This document shows positions 49,768 to 59,347 of a DNA stretch of 64,000 nucleotides, in pieces. The stretch covers positions 1,817,001 through 1,881,000 of the forward strand of contig NZ_CP084622.1 in NCBI RefSeq assembly GCF_020422885.1. The letters are read 5' to 3'. The notes below the pieces were generated by a model. It ran no database searches, was not told the origin of the DNA, and saw only the letters and a list, made by a program, of their open reading frames with translations. This DNA is from Mesobacillus sp. S13. Lineage in GTDB: Bacteria > Bacillota > Bacilli > Bacillales > Cytobacillaceae. The position numbers and the translations under genes were made by a program. How positions within the stretch are numbered: position 1 is the stretch's first letter; the number at the start of each line of letters is the position of its first letter.

Positions 49768-51330
49768 ATGGATCTAATTATTTCAATCATCTCCATTTTG
49801 CTTGGCCTATTCGTCGGTGCAGTTGTTGGCTATTTTTATCGTAAATCCGTTGCGGAAGCAAAAATTGCAGGTGCCAAAAACGCCGCAGAACAAATTGTTG
49901 AAGATGCGAAGCGTGAAGCAGAGGCTATGAAGAAAGAAGCCCTGCTGGAGGCTAAGGATGAAAATCACAAGCTGCGTACTGAAGCAGAACGTGAAATTCG
50001 TGAACGAAGAAATGAACTGCAAAAACAAGAAAATCGTTTATTGCAAAAAGAGGAGAATCTTGATCGTAAAGATGAGTCGTTGAACAAACGCGAGAATCTT
50101 TTAGAGAAAAAAGATGACGCTCTTTCCAAAAGACAACAGCATATTGAAGAGATGGAAAGCAAAGTGGACGAGATGGTACGAAATCAGCAGACTGAACTAG
50201 AACGCATCTCGGGCTTAACGCGTGATGAGGCTAAATCCATCATTTTGGAGCGTACTGAGCAAGAACTTGCTCACGACATTGCACTAATGATTAAGGAAAA
50301 CGAAAACAGGGCGAAAGAAGAATCCGATAAGAAAGCGAAAGAAGTACTTTCACTAGCCATTCAAAGGTGTGCAGCAGATCATGTTGCAGAAACGACTGTA
50401 TCAGTTGTAAACCTTCCGAATGACGAAATGAAAGGCCGTATTATCGGTCGTGAGGGACGGAATATCCGCACCCTGGAAACGTTGACGGGAATTGATCTCA
50501 TTATTGATGACACTCCGGAAGCAGTTATCCTTTCTGGATTTGACCCTATCAGACGTGAAACAGCCCGTCTAGCTCTAGACAAGCTTGTCCAGGATGGACG
50601 TATTCATCGGGCTCGAATTGAGGAAATGGTTGAGAAAGCGCGCCGTGAAGTTGACGAACATATTCGTGAGGTAGGGGAACAGACTACCTTCGAAGTGGGA
50701 GTGCACGGATTGCATCCAGATCTTATTAAAATTCTGGGCCGCTTGAAATATCGTACGAGCTACGGACAGAATGTGCTTAAACATTCTATGGAAGTAGCCC
50801 AATTGTCCGGATTGCTTGCCGCAGAACTAGGTGAAGATGAAACTCTAGCTCGCCGCGCAGGACTCCTGCATGATATCGGAAAGGCTATTGACCATGAGGT
50901 AGAAGGAAGCCACGTTGAAATCGGCGTGGAGCTCGCTACTAAGTATAAGGAGCATCCAGTTGTGATCAACAGTATTGCTTCCCACCATGGCGATACTGAG
51001 CCGACTTCGATCATAGCAGTACTTGTTGCTGCTGCTGATGCATTGTCAGCTGCAAGGCCTGGTGCCCGTAGCGAAGCGCTTGAAAACTATATCCGCCGTC
51101 TTGAAAGACTGGAAGAGATTTCTGAATCCTATGAGGGAGTCGAAAAATCATTCGCTATTCAGGCGGGTAGAGAAATCCGGATCATGGTTAGACCCGATCA
51201 AATCGATGACTTGCAGGCACACCGCCTCGCACGAGATATTCGAAAGAAAATCGAGGAAGAACTCGATTATCCTGGTCATATCAAGGTTACAGTCATCCGT
51301 GAGACACGGGCAGTTGAATATGCAAAATAA
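49768..51330 (+). CDS. rny: Ribonuclease Y
   Basis: RNase Y is the membrane-anchored endoribonuclease that initiates much mRNA decay in Bacillus. The 520-aa protein has an N-terminal membrane segment (to about residue 24) and a long charged coiled coil (about 30-195). A KH domain ([19 protein letters not shown], about 215) is followed by an HD domain with [10 protein letters not shown] and [13 protein letters not shown] chose the ATG at 49768, 8 bases after GGAGG; the adjacent ATG at 49765 is equally possible and adds one residue. It precedes ymdB, as in B. subtilis. Confidence 0.96.
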   Translation: MDLIISIISILLGLFVGAVVGYFYRKSVAEAKIAGAKNAAEQIVEDAKREAEAMKKEALLEAKDENHKLRTEAEREIRERRNELQKQENRLLQKEENLDRKDESLNKRENLLEKKDDALSKRQQHIEEMESKVDEMVRNQQTELERISGLTRDEAKSIILERTEQELAHDIALMIKENENRAKEESDKKAKEVLSLAIQRCAADHVAETTVSVVNLPNDEMKGRIIGREGRNIRTLETLTGIDLIIDDTPEAVILSGFDPIRRETARLALDKLVQDGRIHRARIEEMVEKARREVDEHIREVGEQTTFEVGVHGLHPDLIKILGRLKYRTSYGQNVLKHSMEVAQLSGLLAAELGEDETLARRAGLLHDIGKAIDHEVEGSHVEIGVELATKYKEHPVVINSIASHHGDTEPTSIIAVLVAAADALSAARPGARSEALENYIRRLERLEEISESYEGVEKSFAIQAGREIRIMVRPDQIDDLQAHRLARDIRKKIEEELDYPGHIKVTVIRETRAVEYAK

Positions 51331-51361
51331 AGCGGTGCTTCGGCGCCGCTTTTTATTTTTT
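51331..51361 (+). terminator. Terminator after rny with a TTCG tetraloop
   Basis: AGCGGTGC-TTCG-GCGCCGCT, followed by TTTTATTTTTT, forms a very stable hairpin with one wobble. Confidence 0.92.
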
Positions 51362-51415
51362 AAAGGCAATTAAGAATTATTGAGTTGTGGATAAACTCCA
51401 TGAATTTTTCTTAAT

Positions 51416-51840
51416 CCAGCTCCAGCGCCTAGCCAGTTTTCATTAACGAGATGCTTCTTCGAGTATCTTGCGATAAGCGTTAGCTTTGAGCAGCTCGAGT
51501 CGCTTGTTTAACTGCGGATCCTAACTCCTCGAGACGTTTCGGTCCTGCCAATGAAGTCAAAGAACGACATCACTGGCAGGACCTCCAACGCTTATCGGAG
51601 TTGGGCAGTCGCCTCCGCTTTTCGAATTGTCTAGTGTCGCCTCCTAGAAGCTCCGAAACTTCAACTCCGCCGGCAGAAGCAAAAAGCGCTTCTTTGTCGA
51701 AGTCTCCAGTTTCTGCGTTTCTGGGCAGTCGGCTATACATTTCTATTTCGGTCCTGCCAATGAAGTCAAAGAACGACTTCACTGTCAGGCCCTCCAGCGC
51801 TTGTCGGGGCTGAACGAGGCGCTTGCGCTTTTTGTTCTGT
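51416..51840. repeat. Two adjoining degenerate copies of a dispersed repeat
   Basis: The block starts CCAGCTCCAGCGCCTAGCC and ends GAGGCGCTTGCGCTTTT. A 33-base segment beginning GGTCCTGCCAATGAAGTC occurs at 51541-51573 and again at 51750-51782 with one difference. After each comes CTCCA(A/G)CGCTT(A/G)TCGG. In the first copy GGTCCTGCCA (51541-51550) and TGGCAGGACC (51574-51583) are perfectly complementary. The junction of the copies is near 51625 (TTGTCTAGTGTCGCC). From memory this family is common between genes in Bacillaceae. I saw no coding capacity. Confidence 0.75.
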
Positions 51841-51928
51841 AAGCTCACTTTGCTGGTTTTCATATCATCTCGATGTTATGATACAATTTTTACATAAATA
51901 ACTTAATTGAAGGCAGGAATGAGAATCA

Positions 51929-52726
51929 ATGAGAATTTTATTTGTAGGGGATGTTGTAGGTTCCCCTGGCAGGGATATGGTTACGGAATATCTGCCTAAG
52001 CTAAAAGGGAAATTTCGACCAACTGTAACAATCATAAATGGTGAGAATGCAGCGAGCGGTAAAGGAATTACCGAAAGAATTTACCGGCAGTTTCTCGAGC
52101 AAGGCGCACAGGCCGTAACTCTAGGCAACCATGCATGGGATAACCGTGATATTTTTGAATTCATCGATGGAGCTAAATATCTGGTAAGGCCAGCCAATTT
52201 TCCTGAAGAAGTACCGGGAAAAGGGATTGTTTATCTGAAGGTCAACCAGGAGGAGCTGGCAATAATCAATCTGCAGGGCCGTACGTTCTTGACGCCAATA
52301 GATTGCCCATTTAAAAAAGCAGATGAATTGATTGAGGAAGCTAGCAAACGCACTTCGCTCATTTTCGTCGATTTCCATGCGGAGGCAACTAGCGAAAAGC
52401 AGGCGATGGGCTGGTATCTTGATGGAAGAGTTTCCGCTGTAGTTGGTACGCATACTCATGTGCAGACAGCAGATGAGAGGATTTTGCCATCAGGGACAGC
52501 TTTTCTTACCGATGTAGGAATGACAGGGCCATATGATGGGATATTGGGAGTAGAAAAAGAAGCGGTCCTAAGAAGGTTCATGACAAGCCTGCCAACACGC
52601 TTTGAAGTAGCAAAGGATGGAAGGAACCAGCTATCAGCAGTATTGATAGATTTGGACAAGAAGACTGGCAAAGCAGTGAAAATCCAGAAAATCCTTATCA
52701 ATGATGACCATCCTTTTTATGAGTAA
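51929..52726 (+). CDS. ymdB: YmdB metallophosphoesterase
   Basis: This 265-aa phosphodiesterase acts on 2',3'-cyclic nucleotides in B. subtilis and affects biofilm and sporulation decisions. The metal-site motifs are GDVVGSPGRD (residues 7-16), INGENAASGKG, TLGNHAWDN (about 67) and VGTHTHVQTADER (about 172). The ATG follows a weak AGGCAGGAATGAG site. It lies after rny, with which it is usually linked. The 598-bp gap here is filled by repeats and a terminator, so it may be transcribed separately. Confidence 0.94.
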   Translation: MRILFVGDVVGSPGRDMVTEYLPKLKGKFRPTVTIINGENAASGKGITERIYRQFLEQGAQAVTLGNHAWDNRDIFEFIDGAKYLVRPANFPEEVPGKGIVYLKVNQEELAIINLQGRTFLTPIDCPFKKADELIEEASKRTSLIFVDFHAEATSEKQAMGWYLDGRVSAVVGTHTHVQTADERILPSGTAFLTDVGMTGPYDGILGVEKEAVLRRFMTSLPTRFEVAKDGRNQLSAVLIDLDKKTGKAVKIQKILINDDHPFYE

Positions 52727-52744
52727 AATATCAGGTTGACCTAT

Positions 52745-52787
52745 TTAGGCTGCAGGCGAGCTCACTCGAGTTTTTCTGCAGTCTATA
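52745..52787 (+). terminator. Hairpin after ymdB
   Basis: TAGGCTGCAG and CTGCAGTCTA are complementary with one wobble around a 20-base interior. There is no T-run after it, so termination is doubtful. Confidence 0.4.
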
Positions 52788-52848
52788 AATTTGCACAGAA
52801 TTGGGTATTGTAGGTGGATAAAGCTGCAAAGAACTTATTGTTGCAAGT

Positions 52849-53060
52849 TGTCTGAAAGGTACCCTTATGAAGAGGGAAGAGTGCGCATAAGGGTACGATA
52901 CTGCCCGAACAATACCCTTATGAAGAGGAAAGAGTGCGCATAAGGGTACAATACAGCCCGAACGGTACCCTTATAAAGAGGGAAGAGGTGTCATAAGGAT
53001 CCGATACCGCCTGAACGACATCCTTATAAAAATGGGAAGGTCCGCATAAGGGTACGATTA
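52849..53060. repeat. Tandem array of four 53-bp hairpin units
   Basis: Four copies of exactly 53 bases begin at 52849, 52902, 52955 and 53008. Each starts with a CCCGAA-like core and carries an inverted repeat of the form GTACCCTTATG/CATAAGGGTAC with a 16-base purine-rich loop. The stem is perfect over 11 bp in copy 1 and 10 bp in copy 2. The third copy's right arm (52993-53000) has changed but is exactly complementary to the fourth copy's left arm (53020-53027). The array lies between ymdB and spoVS. Confidence 0.9.
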
Positions 53061-53131
53061 ACCCAGCAATCAGCCTCACACAGAACCAAATTAAATAAAT
53101 CACACCATCACTTTCAGCGCTTTTTTTTACT

Positions 53132-53162
53132 GAAGGTCATATGTGGGCTTCCTCCTGAATAT
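53132..53162 (+). promoter_or_regulatory. Possible sigma-H promoter of spoVS
   Basis: GAAGGTCAT (53132-53140) and CCTGAATAT (53154-53162) are 13 bases apart. They resemble the sigma-H pattern RNAGGAWWW and RNNGAATWW. The B. subtilis spoVS gene is sigma-H dependent. The -35 match is imperfect. Confidence 0.4.
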
Positions 53163-53237
53163 AGTAGCAGTGGAACAGACTAAACTGGATGTCCACGTAA
53201 GGCGTCCGGGACGGGATAAAATAAGGAGGAGCCAGGA

Positions 53238-53498
53238 ATGGAGATATTAAAAGTTTCAGCAAAATCTAATCCTAATTCTGTAGCTGGTGCGCTTGCTGGA
53301 GTACTGCGCGAAAGAGGGGGCGCAGAAATTCAGGCTATCGGGGCGGGTGCATTGAATCAGGCCGTTAAGGCAGTAGCGATCGCAAGAGGGTTCGTAGCAC
53401 CTAGCGGAGTCGATTTAATTTGCATCCCGGCATTTACTGATATCCTGATTGATGGCGAAGAACGGACAGCCATTAAATTGATTGTTGAACCCAGATGA
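53238..53498 (+). CDS. spoVS: Stage V sporulation protein S
   Basis: This 86-aa Alba-like protein is needed for sporulation past stage V. It is one of the most conserved spore-former proteins: MEILKVSAKSNPNSVAGALAG, QAIGAGALNQAVKAVAIARG and the final ERTAIKLIVEPR match the family throughout. The ATG follows AAGGAGGAG. Its upstream region has a possible sigma-H promoter and the 53-bp hairpin array. Confidence 0.98.
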   Translation: MEILKVSAKSNPNSVAGALAGVLRERGGAEIQAIGAGALNQAVKAVAIARGFVAPSGVDLICIPAFTDILIDGEERTAIKLIVEPR

Positions 53499-53632
53499 AA
53501 GCGCCAGCGCACCTATAGATAGATTAAGGTTTTTAAAGAATGTTTAAGGATTGACTCAGCCTGTTTGCTACCTGCAAGCAGGTTTCTTTTCATTTTATGA
53601 AGTATAATGATGAATATAAGAGGAGGTATTTT

Positions 53633-54568
53633 GTGAAGATTTTTGATGCTCATTGTGATGTTTTATATAAATTATTCGTTGATCCAACGCTTGATTTTTC
53701 TAAAGCTCCGGAACTGCAGGTTAATCTTGAAAGGCTGGAGGCTTCAAAGACCAAAGTCCAGTTATTTGCCATCTATGTACCTGAATCCGTTCATCCTGAC
53801 CTGAAATTTGAAGCTGCATTAAGGATGGCAGATTTATTTTATGAAAAAATCCTGAAACCTCATCCTCACATAAAGCTGGTGCTGGACATGGGCGATATTG
53901 ACCAGCTCGCTGAAAATGAAATAGGTGCGGTTTTGACTTTGGAGGGGTGTGATGCAATTGGTCAGGATTTATTGAAATTGCGTACCTTGCTGAGACTTGG
54001 AGTACGTTCTGTAGGTCTTACATGGAACTATGGGAATTATGTGGCTGATGGAGCCCTGGAGGAGCGGGGAGCTGGCCTCTCAAGGTTTGGGCGTCAGGTT
54101 GTCCAGCTTCTGAATGAAACAGGGACACCTTGTGATGTATCGCATTTATCTGAACAAGGATTCTGGGATGTAATGGATGGTGCTGATCATGTATTTGCTT
54201 CCCATTCAAACTGTTATTCGCTTTGCCAGCATGGTCGGAACCTTAAGGATGATCAGATCCAAGCACTTATTGATCGCGATTCCGTGATTGGTGTTACCTT
54301 TGTACCAGAGTTTTTGTCTGGTAAAAAAACCTCTGCTTCCATTCAGGATGTCGTCCGCCATCTTGATCACATTTGTTCTCTCGGAGGAGAAAATCATGTT
54401 GGCTTTGGCTCGGACTTTGATGGAATTGAATTTTCTGTGAGGAATCTCGAAGGCAATGATCAATATGAAAACCTTTGGAACGAACTGCAAAAATATTATT
54501 CTGATATACAAGTGAATAAGTTCTTATACAAGAATATGGCTTCCAGACTGCCTGTTCTAAGTCGCTGA
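53633..54568 (+). CDS. Membrane dipeptidase family (M19) zinc dipeptidase
   Basis: This 311-aa M19 TIM-barrel hydrolase has the zinc ligands in FDAHCDVLYKL (residues about 4-8), the bridging glutamate in LTLEGCDAIG (about 105), and the histidine motifs DVSHLSEQGFWDV and ASHSNC. The FGSDFDGIE segment is typical. Family members cleave dipeptides, often with a D-residue. I chose the GTG at 53633 because AGGAGGT lies 5 bases upstream; the frame is open to 53597. It precedes korAB but has its own start signals. Confidence 0.88.
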   Translation: MKIFDAHCDVLYKLFVDPTLDFSKAPELQVNLERLEASKTKVQLFAIYVPESVHPDLKFEAALRMADLFYEKILKPHPHIKLVLDMGDIDQLAENEIGAVLTLEGCDAIGQDLLKLRTLLRLGVRSVGLTWNYGNYVADGALEERGAGLSRFGRQVVQLLNETGTPCDVSHLSEQGFWDVMDGADHVFASHSNCYSLCQHGRNLKDDQIQALIDRDSVIGVTFVPEFLSGKKTSASIQDVVRHLDHICSLGGENHVGFGSDFDGIEFSVRNLEGNDQYENLWNELQKYYSDIQVNKFLYKNMASRLPVLSR

Positions 54569-54715
54569 ATCCAGCGGTGAAGGGCAATTACTGCCCATGA
54601 ATCAAAGGGAGCCAGGGTAAAAGACTTATAATATTTTAATAAATAAAAAAATATTCATATTTTGGTCAATAATTATTCTTAAAGGGTTGCTTTTTTATTC
54701 ACATAGGTCTAGAAT

Positions 54716-54729
54716 TGTAAGCGTTTAGT
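54716..54729. promoter_or_regulatory. cre-like site upstream of korA
   Basis: TGTAAGCGTTTAGT matches 13 of the 14 positions of the cre consensus TGWAARCGYTWWCW. It lies 137 bases before the korA start in the AT-rich 297-bp spacer after the dipeptidase gene. No clear sigma-A promoter was identified nearby. Confidence 0.4.
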
Positions 54730-54865
54730 ACCATCCATTTGCTAGATTCCGGTATGAAATGCAAGATATAAACCGTTTAATTCTAGTGAATTACTTGGAA
54801 AAGTGCTACACTTAATAACGAAGCGTTTTTACATATTTTTTTACGTATCTAAAGGGGTGTAAGAG

Positions 54866-56599
54866 ATGATCAATCAACTTTCATGGAAAGTTGGCGGACA
54901 GCAGGGAGAAGGAATTGAATCTACCGGGGAAATTTTCTCTATTGCATTGAACCGTCTAGGCTACTACTTGTATGGCTACCGTCACTTTTCATCACGTATC
55001 AAGGGCGGACACACAAATAACAAGATTCGAGTGAGCACTACAGAGGTTCGATCTATTTCTGACGATTTAGATATTCTTGTAGCTTTCGATCAGGAAACGA
55101 TCGATGTAAACTACAAAGAATTGCATGAGAACGGCGTAATTATTGCTGATGCTAAGTTTGACCCAAAAAAGCCTGAGGACACTCAAGCTGCGATGTATGC
55201 GGTTCCATTTACGGAAATGGCTACAGAATTGGGAACATCTCTTATGAAAAACATGGTTGCCATCGGTGCGACTAGTGCAATTTTAGACTTGGATATCCAG
55301 GTTTTCGAAGAAGTCGTCCAGGGAATTTTCGGACGCAAAGGACAACAGGTTGTCGATAAAAACATGGAAGCCATCAAAGCTGGCTACGAATATACGAAAG
55401 AACAATTAGGCGGCGCTGAGACAATGCAGCTTGAAAAAGCTGATGGCCAGAAGCGCATGTTCATGATTGGAAACGACGCTATCGCTATGGGTGCTCTTGC
55501 AGGCGGCTGCCGTTTCATGGCTGCATACCCAATCACACCTGCTTCAGAAATCATGGAATATTTGATCAAGAAGCTTCCGGCGCTTGGCGGAACAGTAATT
55601 CAAACGGAAGATGAAATCGCGGCTGTCACTATGACGATCGGTGCTAACTACGGCGGAGTGCGTGCCCTTACTGCTTCAGCAGGACCTGGTCTTTCATTGA
55701 AGATGGAAGCAATCGGCCTTTCTGGTATTACAGAAACTCCGCTTGTCATTGTTGACACTCAACGTGGCGGTCCATCAACAGGACTTCCTACAAAACAGGA
55801 GCAATCAGATTTAATGGCGATGATTTACGGAACTCACGGTGAGATTCCTAAGATTGTCTTTGCTCCAAGTACTGTACAGGAAGCATTCTACGATGCAGCT
55901 GAAGCATTCAACCTTGCTGAAGAGTATCAATGCCCTGTCATTATGCTGACTGACCTACAGTTATCTTTAGGAAAGCAGACAGTAGAACCTCTTGAGTTTG
56001 ACAAAGTGGAAGTCCGCCGCGGCAAATTGGCTACGGAAGCACTTCCTGAAATTGAAAACAAAGGCTACTTCAAGCGTTATGAAGTAACTGAAGATGGTGT
56101 TTCACCACGTGTGATCCCTGGAATGAAGAACGGAATTCACCACGTTACTGGTGTTGAACATGATGAAACAGGAAAACCATCAGAATCTGCTGCTAACCGT
56201 ATTGCGCAAATGGATAAGCGTATGCGCAAAATCAGCAATCTGAAATTCGATACGCCTATCCACAAGAATGCTCCGCATGAGGAAGCTGATCTGTTGATCG
56301 TAGGTTTCAACTCTACAAGAGGTGCAATTGAAGAAGCAATGGGAAGACTTGAGAAGGATGGCCTGAAAGTAAACCACGCACATGTGCGCCTGGTACATCC
56401 ATTCCCGGCTGAAGAAATGATGCAGCTTGTTCAATCTGCAAAGAAAGTTGCGGTTATCGAAAACAATGCGACAGGACAGCTGGCAAACATCATGAAGATG
56501 AATGTCGGAAGTCATGAGAAGATCAATAAGATCCTCAAGTATGATGGAAACCCATTCTTGCCGCAGGAAGTCCACACAAAATGCAAGGAGTTGTTCTAG
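54866..56599 (+). CDS. korA: 2-oxoacid:ferredoxin oxidoreductase, fused gamma/alpha subunit
   Basis: With KorB this enzyme oxidatively decarboxylates a 2-oxoacid (probably 2-oxoglutarate) to the acyl-CoA and reduces ferredoxin. The 577-aa protein has an N-terminal gamma domain (VGGQQGEGIESTGEIFSIAL, about 9-180) fused to the alpha domain (MIGNDAIAMGALAGG, about 200; ITPASEIMEYL; TASAGPGLSLKMEAIGLSG). The ATG follows AAAGGGGTG. A cre-like site upstream suggests carbon control. Substrate preference cannot be fixed from sequence alone. Confidence 0.92.
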   Translation: MINQLSWKVGGQQGEGIESTGEIFSIALNRLGYYLYGYRHFSSRIKGGHTNNKIRVSTTEVRSISDDLDILVAFDQETIDVNYKELHENGVIIADAKFDPKKPEDTQAAMYAVPFTEMATELGTSLMKNMVAIGATSAILDLDIQVFEEVVQGIFGRKGQQVVDKNMEAIKAGYEYTKEQLGGAETMQLEKADGQKRMFMIGNDAIAMGALAGGCRFMAAYPITPASEIMEYLIKKLPALGGTVIQTEDEIAAVTMTIGANYGGVRALTASAGPGLSLKMEAIGLSGITETPLVIVDTQRGGPSTGLPTKQEQSDLMAMIYGTHGEIPKIVFAPSTVQEAFYDAAEAFNLAEEYQCPVIMLTDLQLSLGKQTVEPLEFDKVEVRRGKLATEALPEIENKGYFKRYEVTEDGVSPRVIPGMKNGIHHVTGVEHDETGKPSESAANRIAQMDKRMRKISNLKFDTPIHKNAPHEEADLLIVGFNSTRGAIEEAMGRLEKDGLKVNHAHVRLVHPFPAEEMMQLVQSAKKVAVIENNATGQLANIMKMNVGSHEKINKILKYDGNPFLPQEVHTKCKELF

Positions 56600-56600
56600 G

Positions 56601-57467
56601 ATGGCGACTTTTAAAGAATTTCGCAATAATGTAAAACCAAACTGGTGCCCAGGCTGCGGCGACTTCTCTGTACAGGCAGCCATGCAGCGTGCTGCTGCGA
56701 ATGTGGGTTTAGAGCCTGAAGATTTGGCAGTAATTTCTGGTATCGGCTGTTCTGGCCGTATCTCTGGATATATCAATTCATACGGTTTCCACGGAATCCA
56801 CGGACGTGCACTTCCGATTGCACAGGGCGTAAAGATGGCCAACCGTGATTTGACAGTCATCGCTTCTGGCGGCGACGGAGACGGGTTCGCGATCGGTATG
56901 GGACATACAGTCCATGCAATCCGCCGTAACATCAACATTACTTACATTGTCATGGACAACCAGATCTACGGTCTGACAAAGGGACAAACTTCCCCGCGTT
57001 CGGCTGCTGGTTTCAAGACAAAATCAACTCCTGCAGGTTCCATCGAACAAGCTATTTCTCCAATGGAATTGGCTTTGACAGCTGGCGCTACTTTCGTCGC
57101 ACAAAGCTTCTCGACTGACCTGAAAGACTTGACTGCGCTGATCGAGGCTGGAATCAAGCATGAAGGTTTCTCATTGATCAACGTATTCAGCCCTTGTGTA
57201 ACATACAACAAGGTTAATACGTATGATTGGTTCAAGGAAAACCTGACAAAGCTTGGAGATATCGAAGGATATGATCCATCAAACCGTGAAGCAGCAATGC
57301 AGACATTGATGGAACATAACGGATTGGTTACAGGACTAATCTATCAAAATACAGAGCGTAAGTCTTATCAGGATTTGGTAAGCGGTTATTCAGAGACTCC
57401 TTTGTCAAAAGCGGACCTTAAGCTTGATCAAGCTCATTTTGACAAATTGGTTGCTGAATTCATGTAA
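56601..57467 (+). CDS. korB: 2-oxoacid:ferredoxin oxidoreductase, beta subunit
   Basis: This 288-aa thiamine-diphosphate-binding subunit carries the cluster cysteines in WCPGCGDFS (about residues 17-20), GIGCSGRI and FSPCVTYN. It also has the diphosphate-binding GDGDGFAIGMGH motif (about 92) and the DNQIYGLTKGQTSP segment. I chose the ATG at 56601, one base after the korA stop, because AAGGAG lies upstream and it gives the family N-terminus. The electron acceptor is presumed to be ferredoxin. Confidence 0.93.
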   Translation: MATFKEFRNNVKPNWCPGCGDFSVQAAMQRAAANVGLEPEDLAVISGIGCSGRISGYINSYGFHGIHGRALPIAQGVKMANRDLTVIASGGDGDGFAIGMGHTVHAIRRNINITYIVMDNQIYGLTKGQTSPRSAAGFKTKSTPAGSIEQAISPMELALTAGATFVAQSFSTDLKDLTALIEAGIKHEGFSLINVFSPCVTYNKVNTYDWFKENLTKLGDIEGYDPSNREAAMQTLMEHNGLVTGLIYQNTERKSYQDLVSGYSETPLSKADLKLDQAHFDKLVAEFM

Positions 57468-57504
57468 TAAAAAGCCGGAAACCATGCCGGGATACAGTTT
57501 CGAT

Positions 57505-57540
57505 AAAACCCCAATCGTCCAGGATTGGGGTTTTATTATT
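57505..57540 (+). terminator. Terminator of korAB
   Basis: AAAACCCCAATC and GATTGGGGTTTT form a perfect 12-bp stem with a 6-base loop, followed by ATTATTCTT. Confidence 0.92.
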
Positions 57541-57657
57541 CTTGTAAAATTGGAGTTATTAGTGACGAGCATCACGCCAGTAAGATTAGCTTTAAGGTAA
57601 TATAAGTGACTAAGAGGCTTTTTTTTACCAGGAAAGCTGTATTTCCAGTGCCTGCTA

Positions 57658-57686
57658 TTGTTTTCATTAGTTCAAGAGTTTATACT
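57658..57686 (+). promoter_or_regulatory. Predicted sigma-A promoter of miaB
   Basis: TTGTTT (57658-57663) and TATACT (57681-57686) are 17 bases apart. A leader hairpin (AGAAAGC/GCTTTCT enclosing GAGCAG/CTGCTC, 57742-57783) lies between it and the miaB ribosome binding site. Nothing else was seen in the 57541-57801 spacer. Confidence 0.5.
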
Positions 57687-57801
57687 ATTATAATGTGTAT
57701 ATTTAATATTTTCAGGGTGAAATATAGCCCTTTTTAAAAGTAGAAAGCAGTGAAGAGCAGCATCAGTTTCCTGCTCGCTTTCTAATGAAAGGAGATCTAT
57801 A

Positions 57802-59346
57802 ATGAACGAGAAACAACGCTTGGATGCTCAGCAAGTACAAACTGAGAATTCTTCGGACAAAAAATCCAGCAAGGATTACAGCAAGTACTTTGAAACGGTA
57901 TATACAGCTCCTTCTCTGAAGGATGCAAAAAAACGCGGCAAGGAAGAAGTCAAGTACCACAAGGACTTCGATATCCCTGAAGAATTCCTTGGTATGGGAC
58001 AGGGCCGCAAGTTCTACATCCGCACATATGGCTGCCAGATGAACGAGCATGATACAGAAGTCATGGCTGGTATTTTCCTAGGTTTAGGTTATGAGCCGAC
58101 TGACAGCGTTGAGGATGCAAATGTCATTCTCCTGAATACATGCGCGATTCGTGAAAATGCTGAAAACAAGGTGTTTGGTGAACTAGGTCATCTGAAGCAT
58201 CTAAAAAGAGAAAAACCGGATCTCCTGTTAGGAGTTTGCGGCTGTATGTCCCAGGAGGAATCGGTCGTCAATAAAATTCTCAAAACCTATAACCAGGTTG
58301 ATATGATTTTTGGAACACATAATATCCATCGCCTGCCGAATATTCTGCAGGAAGCCTATATGTCCAAAGAAATGGTCGTTGAAGTCTGGTCCAAGGAAGG
58401 GGACGTCATCGAAAACCTTCCGAAGGTCCGCAAAGGGAATATCAAAGCATGGGTGAACATCATGTATGGCTGCGACAAGTTCTGCACATACTGTATCGTT
58501 CCTTATACACGAGGAAAAGAGCGCAGCCGCCGTCCGGATGACATCATCCAGGAAGTCCGTCAGCTTGCAGCCCAGGGCTATCAGGAAATTACCTTGCTAG
58601 GTCAGAATGTAAACGCGTATGGTAAAGATTTTACAGACATCGACTATGGCCTAGGGGACTTGATGGATGAAATGCGCAAGATCGATATCCCGCGTGTCCG
58701 TTTTACAACAAGCCATCCTCGTGATTTTGACGATCACCTGATTGAAGTGCTGGCTAAAGGCGGAAACTTGATGGATCATATCCATCTGCCTGTACAGTCA
58801 GGTTCTACAGATGTATTGAAAATCATGGCCAGGAAGTATACGAGGGAACAATACCTTGAGCTTGTTGGCAAAATCAAGGCGGCCATTCCTAATGTCACTT
58901 TGACTACAGATATTATTGTGGGATATCCGAACGAGACAGATGAACAATTCGAGGAAACAATGTCCCTTGTCCGTGAGGTAGGGTATGAAGCAGCCTATAC
59001 ATTCATTTACTCTCCAAGGGAGGGCACACCTGCCGCTAAAATGCAGGATAATGTCCCGATGGAAGTGAAAAAAGAGCGTCTTCAGCGCCTGAACGCTCTA
59101 GTGAATGAGCAATCTGCCCAGTCTATGAAAAAGTATCAGGACCAGATTGTTGAGGTTCTGGTTGAAGGTGAAAGTAAAAACAACCCTGATGTTCTTGCAG
59201 GGTATACAAGCAAATTGAAGCTTGTCAATTTTGTCGGTCCGAAGTCGGCAATCGGCAAAATCGTCAAGGTAAAGATCACAGGTGCAAAAACATGGTCTTT
59301 AAACGGGGAAATGGTAGAAGAAATACAACCAGTTGAGGTGAAGTAA
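57802..59346 (+). CDS. miaB: tRNA-2-methylthio-N6-isopentenyladenosine synthase MiaB
   Basis: MiaB is a radical-SAM methylthiotransferase that modifies A37 of tRNAs. At 514 aa it has the Gram-positive N-terminal extension (about 65 charged residues). The N-terminal domain has the auxiliary-cluster cysteines in [21 protein letters not shown] and VCGCMSQEE. The radical-SAM motif is [13 protein letters not shown] (about residue 225), and a TRAM domain ends the protein. The ATG follows AAAGGAGA. It is followed by ricA as in B. subtilis. Confidence 0.97.
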   Translation: MNEKQRLDAQQVQTENSSDKKSSKDYSKYFETVYTAPSLKDAKKRGKEEVKYHKDFDIPEEFLGMGQGRKFYIRTYGCQMNEHDTEVMAGIFLGLGYEPTDSVEDANVILLNTCAIRENAENKVFGELGHLKHLKREKPDLLLGVCGCMSQEESVVNKILKTYNQVDMIFGTHNIHRLPNILQEAYMSKEMVVEVWSKEGDVIENLPKVRKGNIKAWVNIMYGCDKFCTYCIVPYTRGKERSRRPDDIIQEVRQLAAQGYQEITLLGQNVNAYGKDFTDIDYGLGDLMDEMRKIDIPRVRFTTSHPRDFDDHLIEVLAKGGNLMDHIHLPVQSGSTDVLKIMARKYTREQYLELVGKIKAAIPNVTLTTDIIVGYPNETDEQFEETMSLVREVGYEAAYTFIYSPREGTPAAKMQDNVPMEVKKERLQRLNALVNEQSAQSMKKYQDQIVEVLVEGESKNNPDVLAGYTSKLKLVNFVGPKSAIGKIVKVKITGAKTWSLNGEMVEEIQPVEVK

Positions 59347-59347
59347 G

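Noticed and set aside
51570..51863. Overlapping open frames on both strands in the rny-ymdB gap
   Set aside because: They lie inside the degenerate dispersed repeats, have no ribosome binding site, and are explained by the GC-rich repeat sequence.
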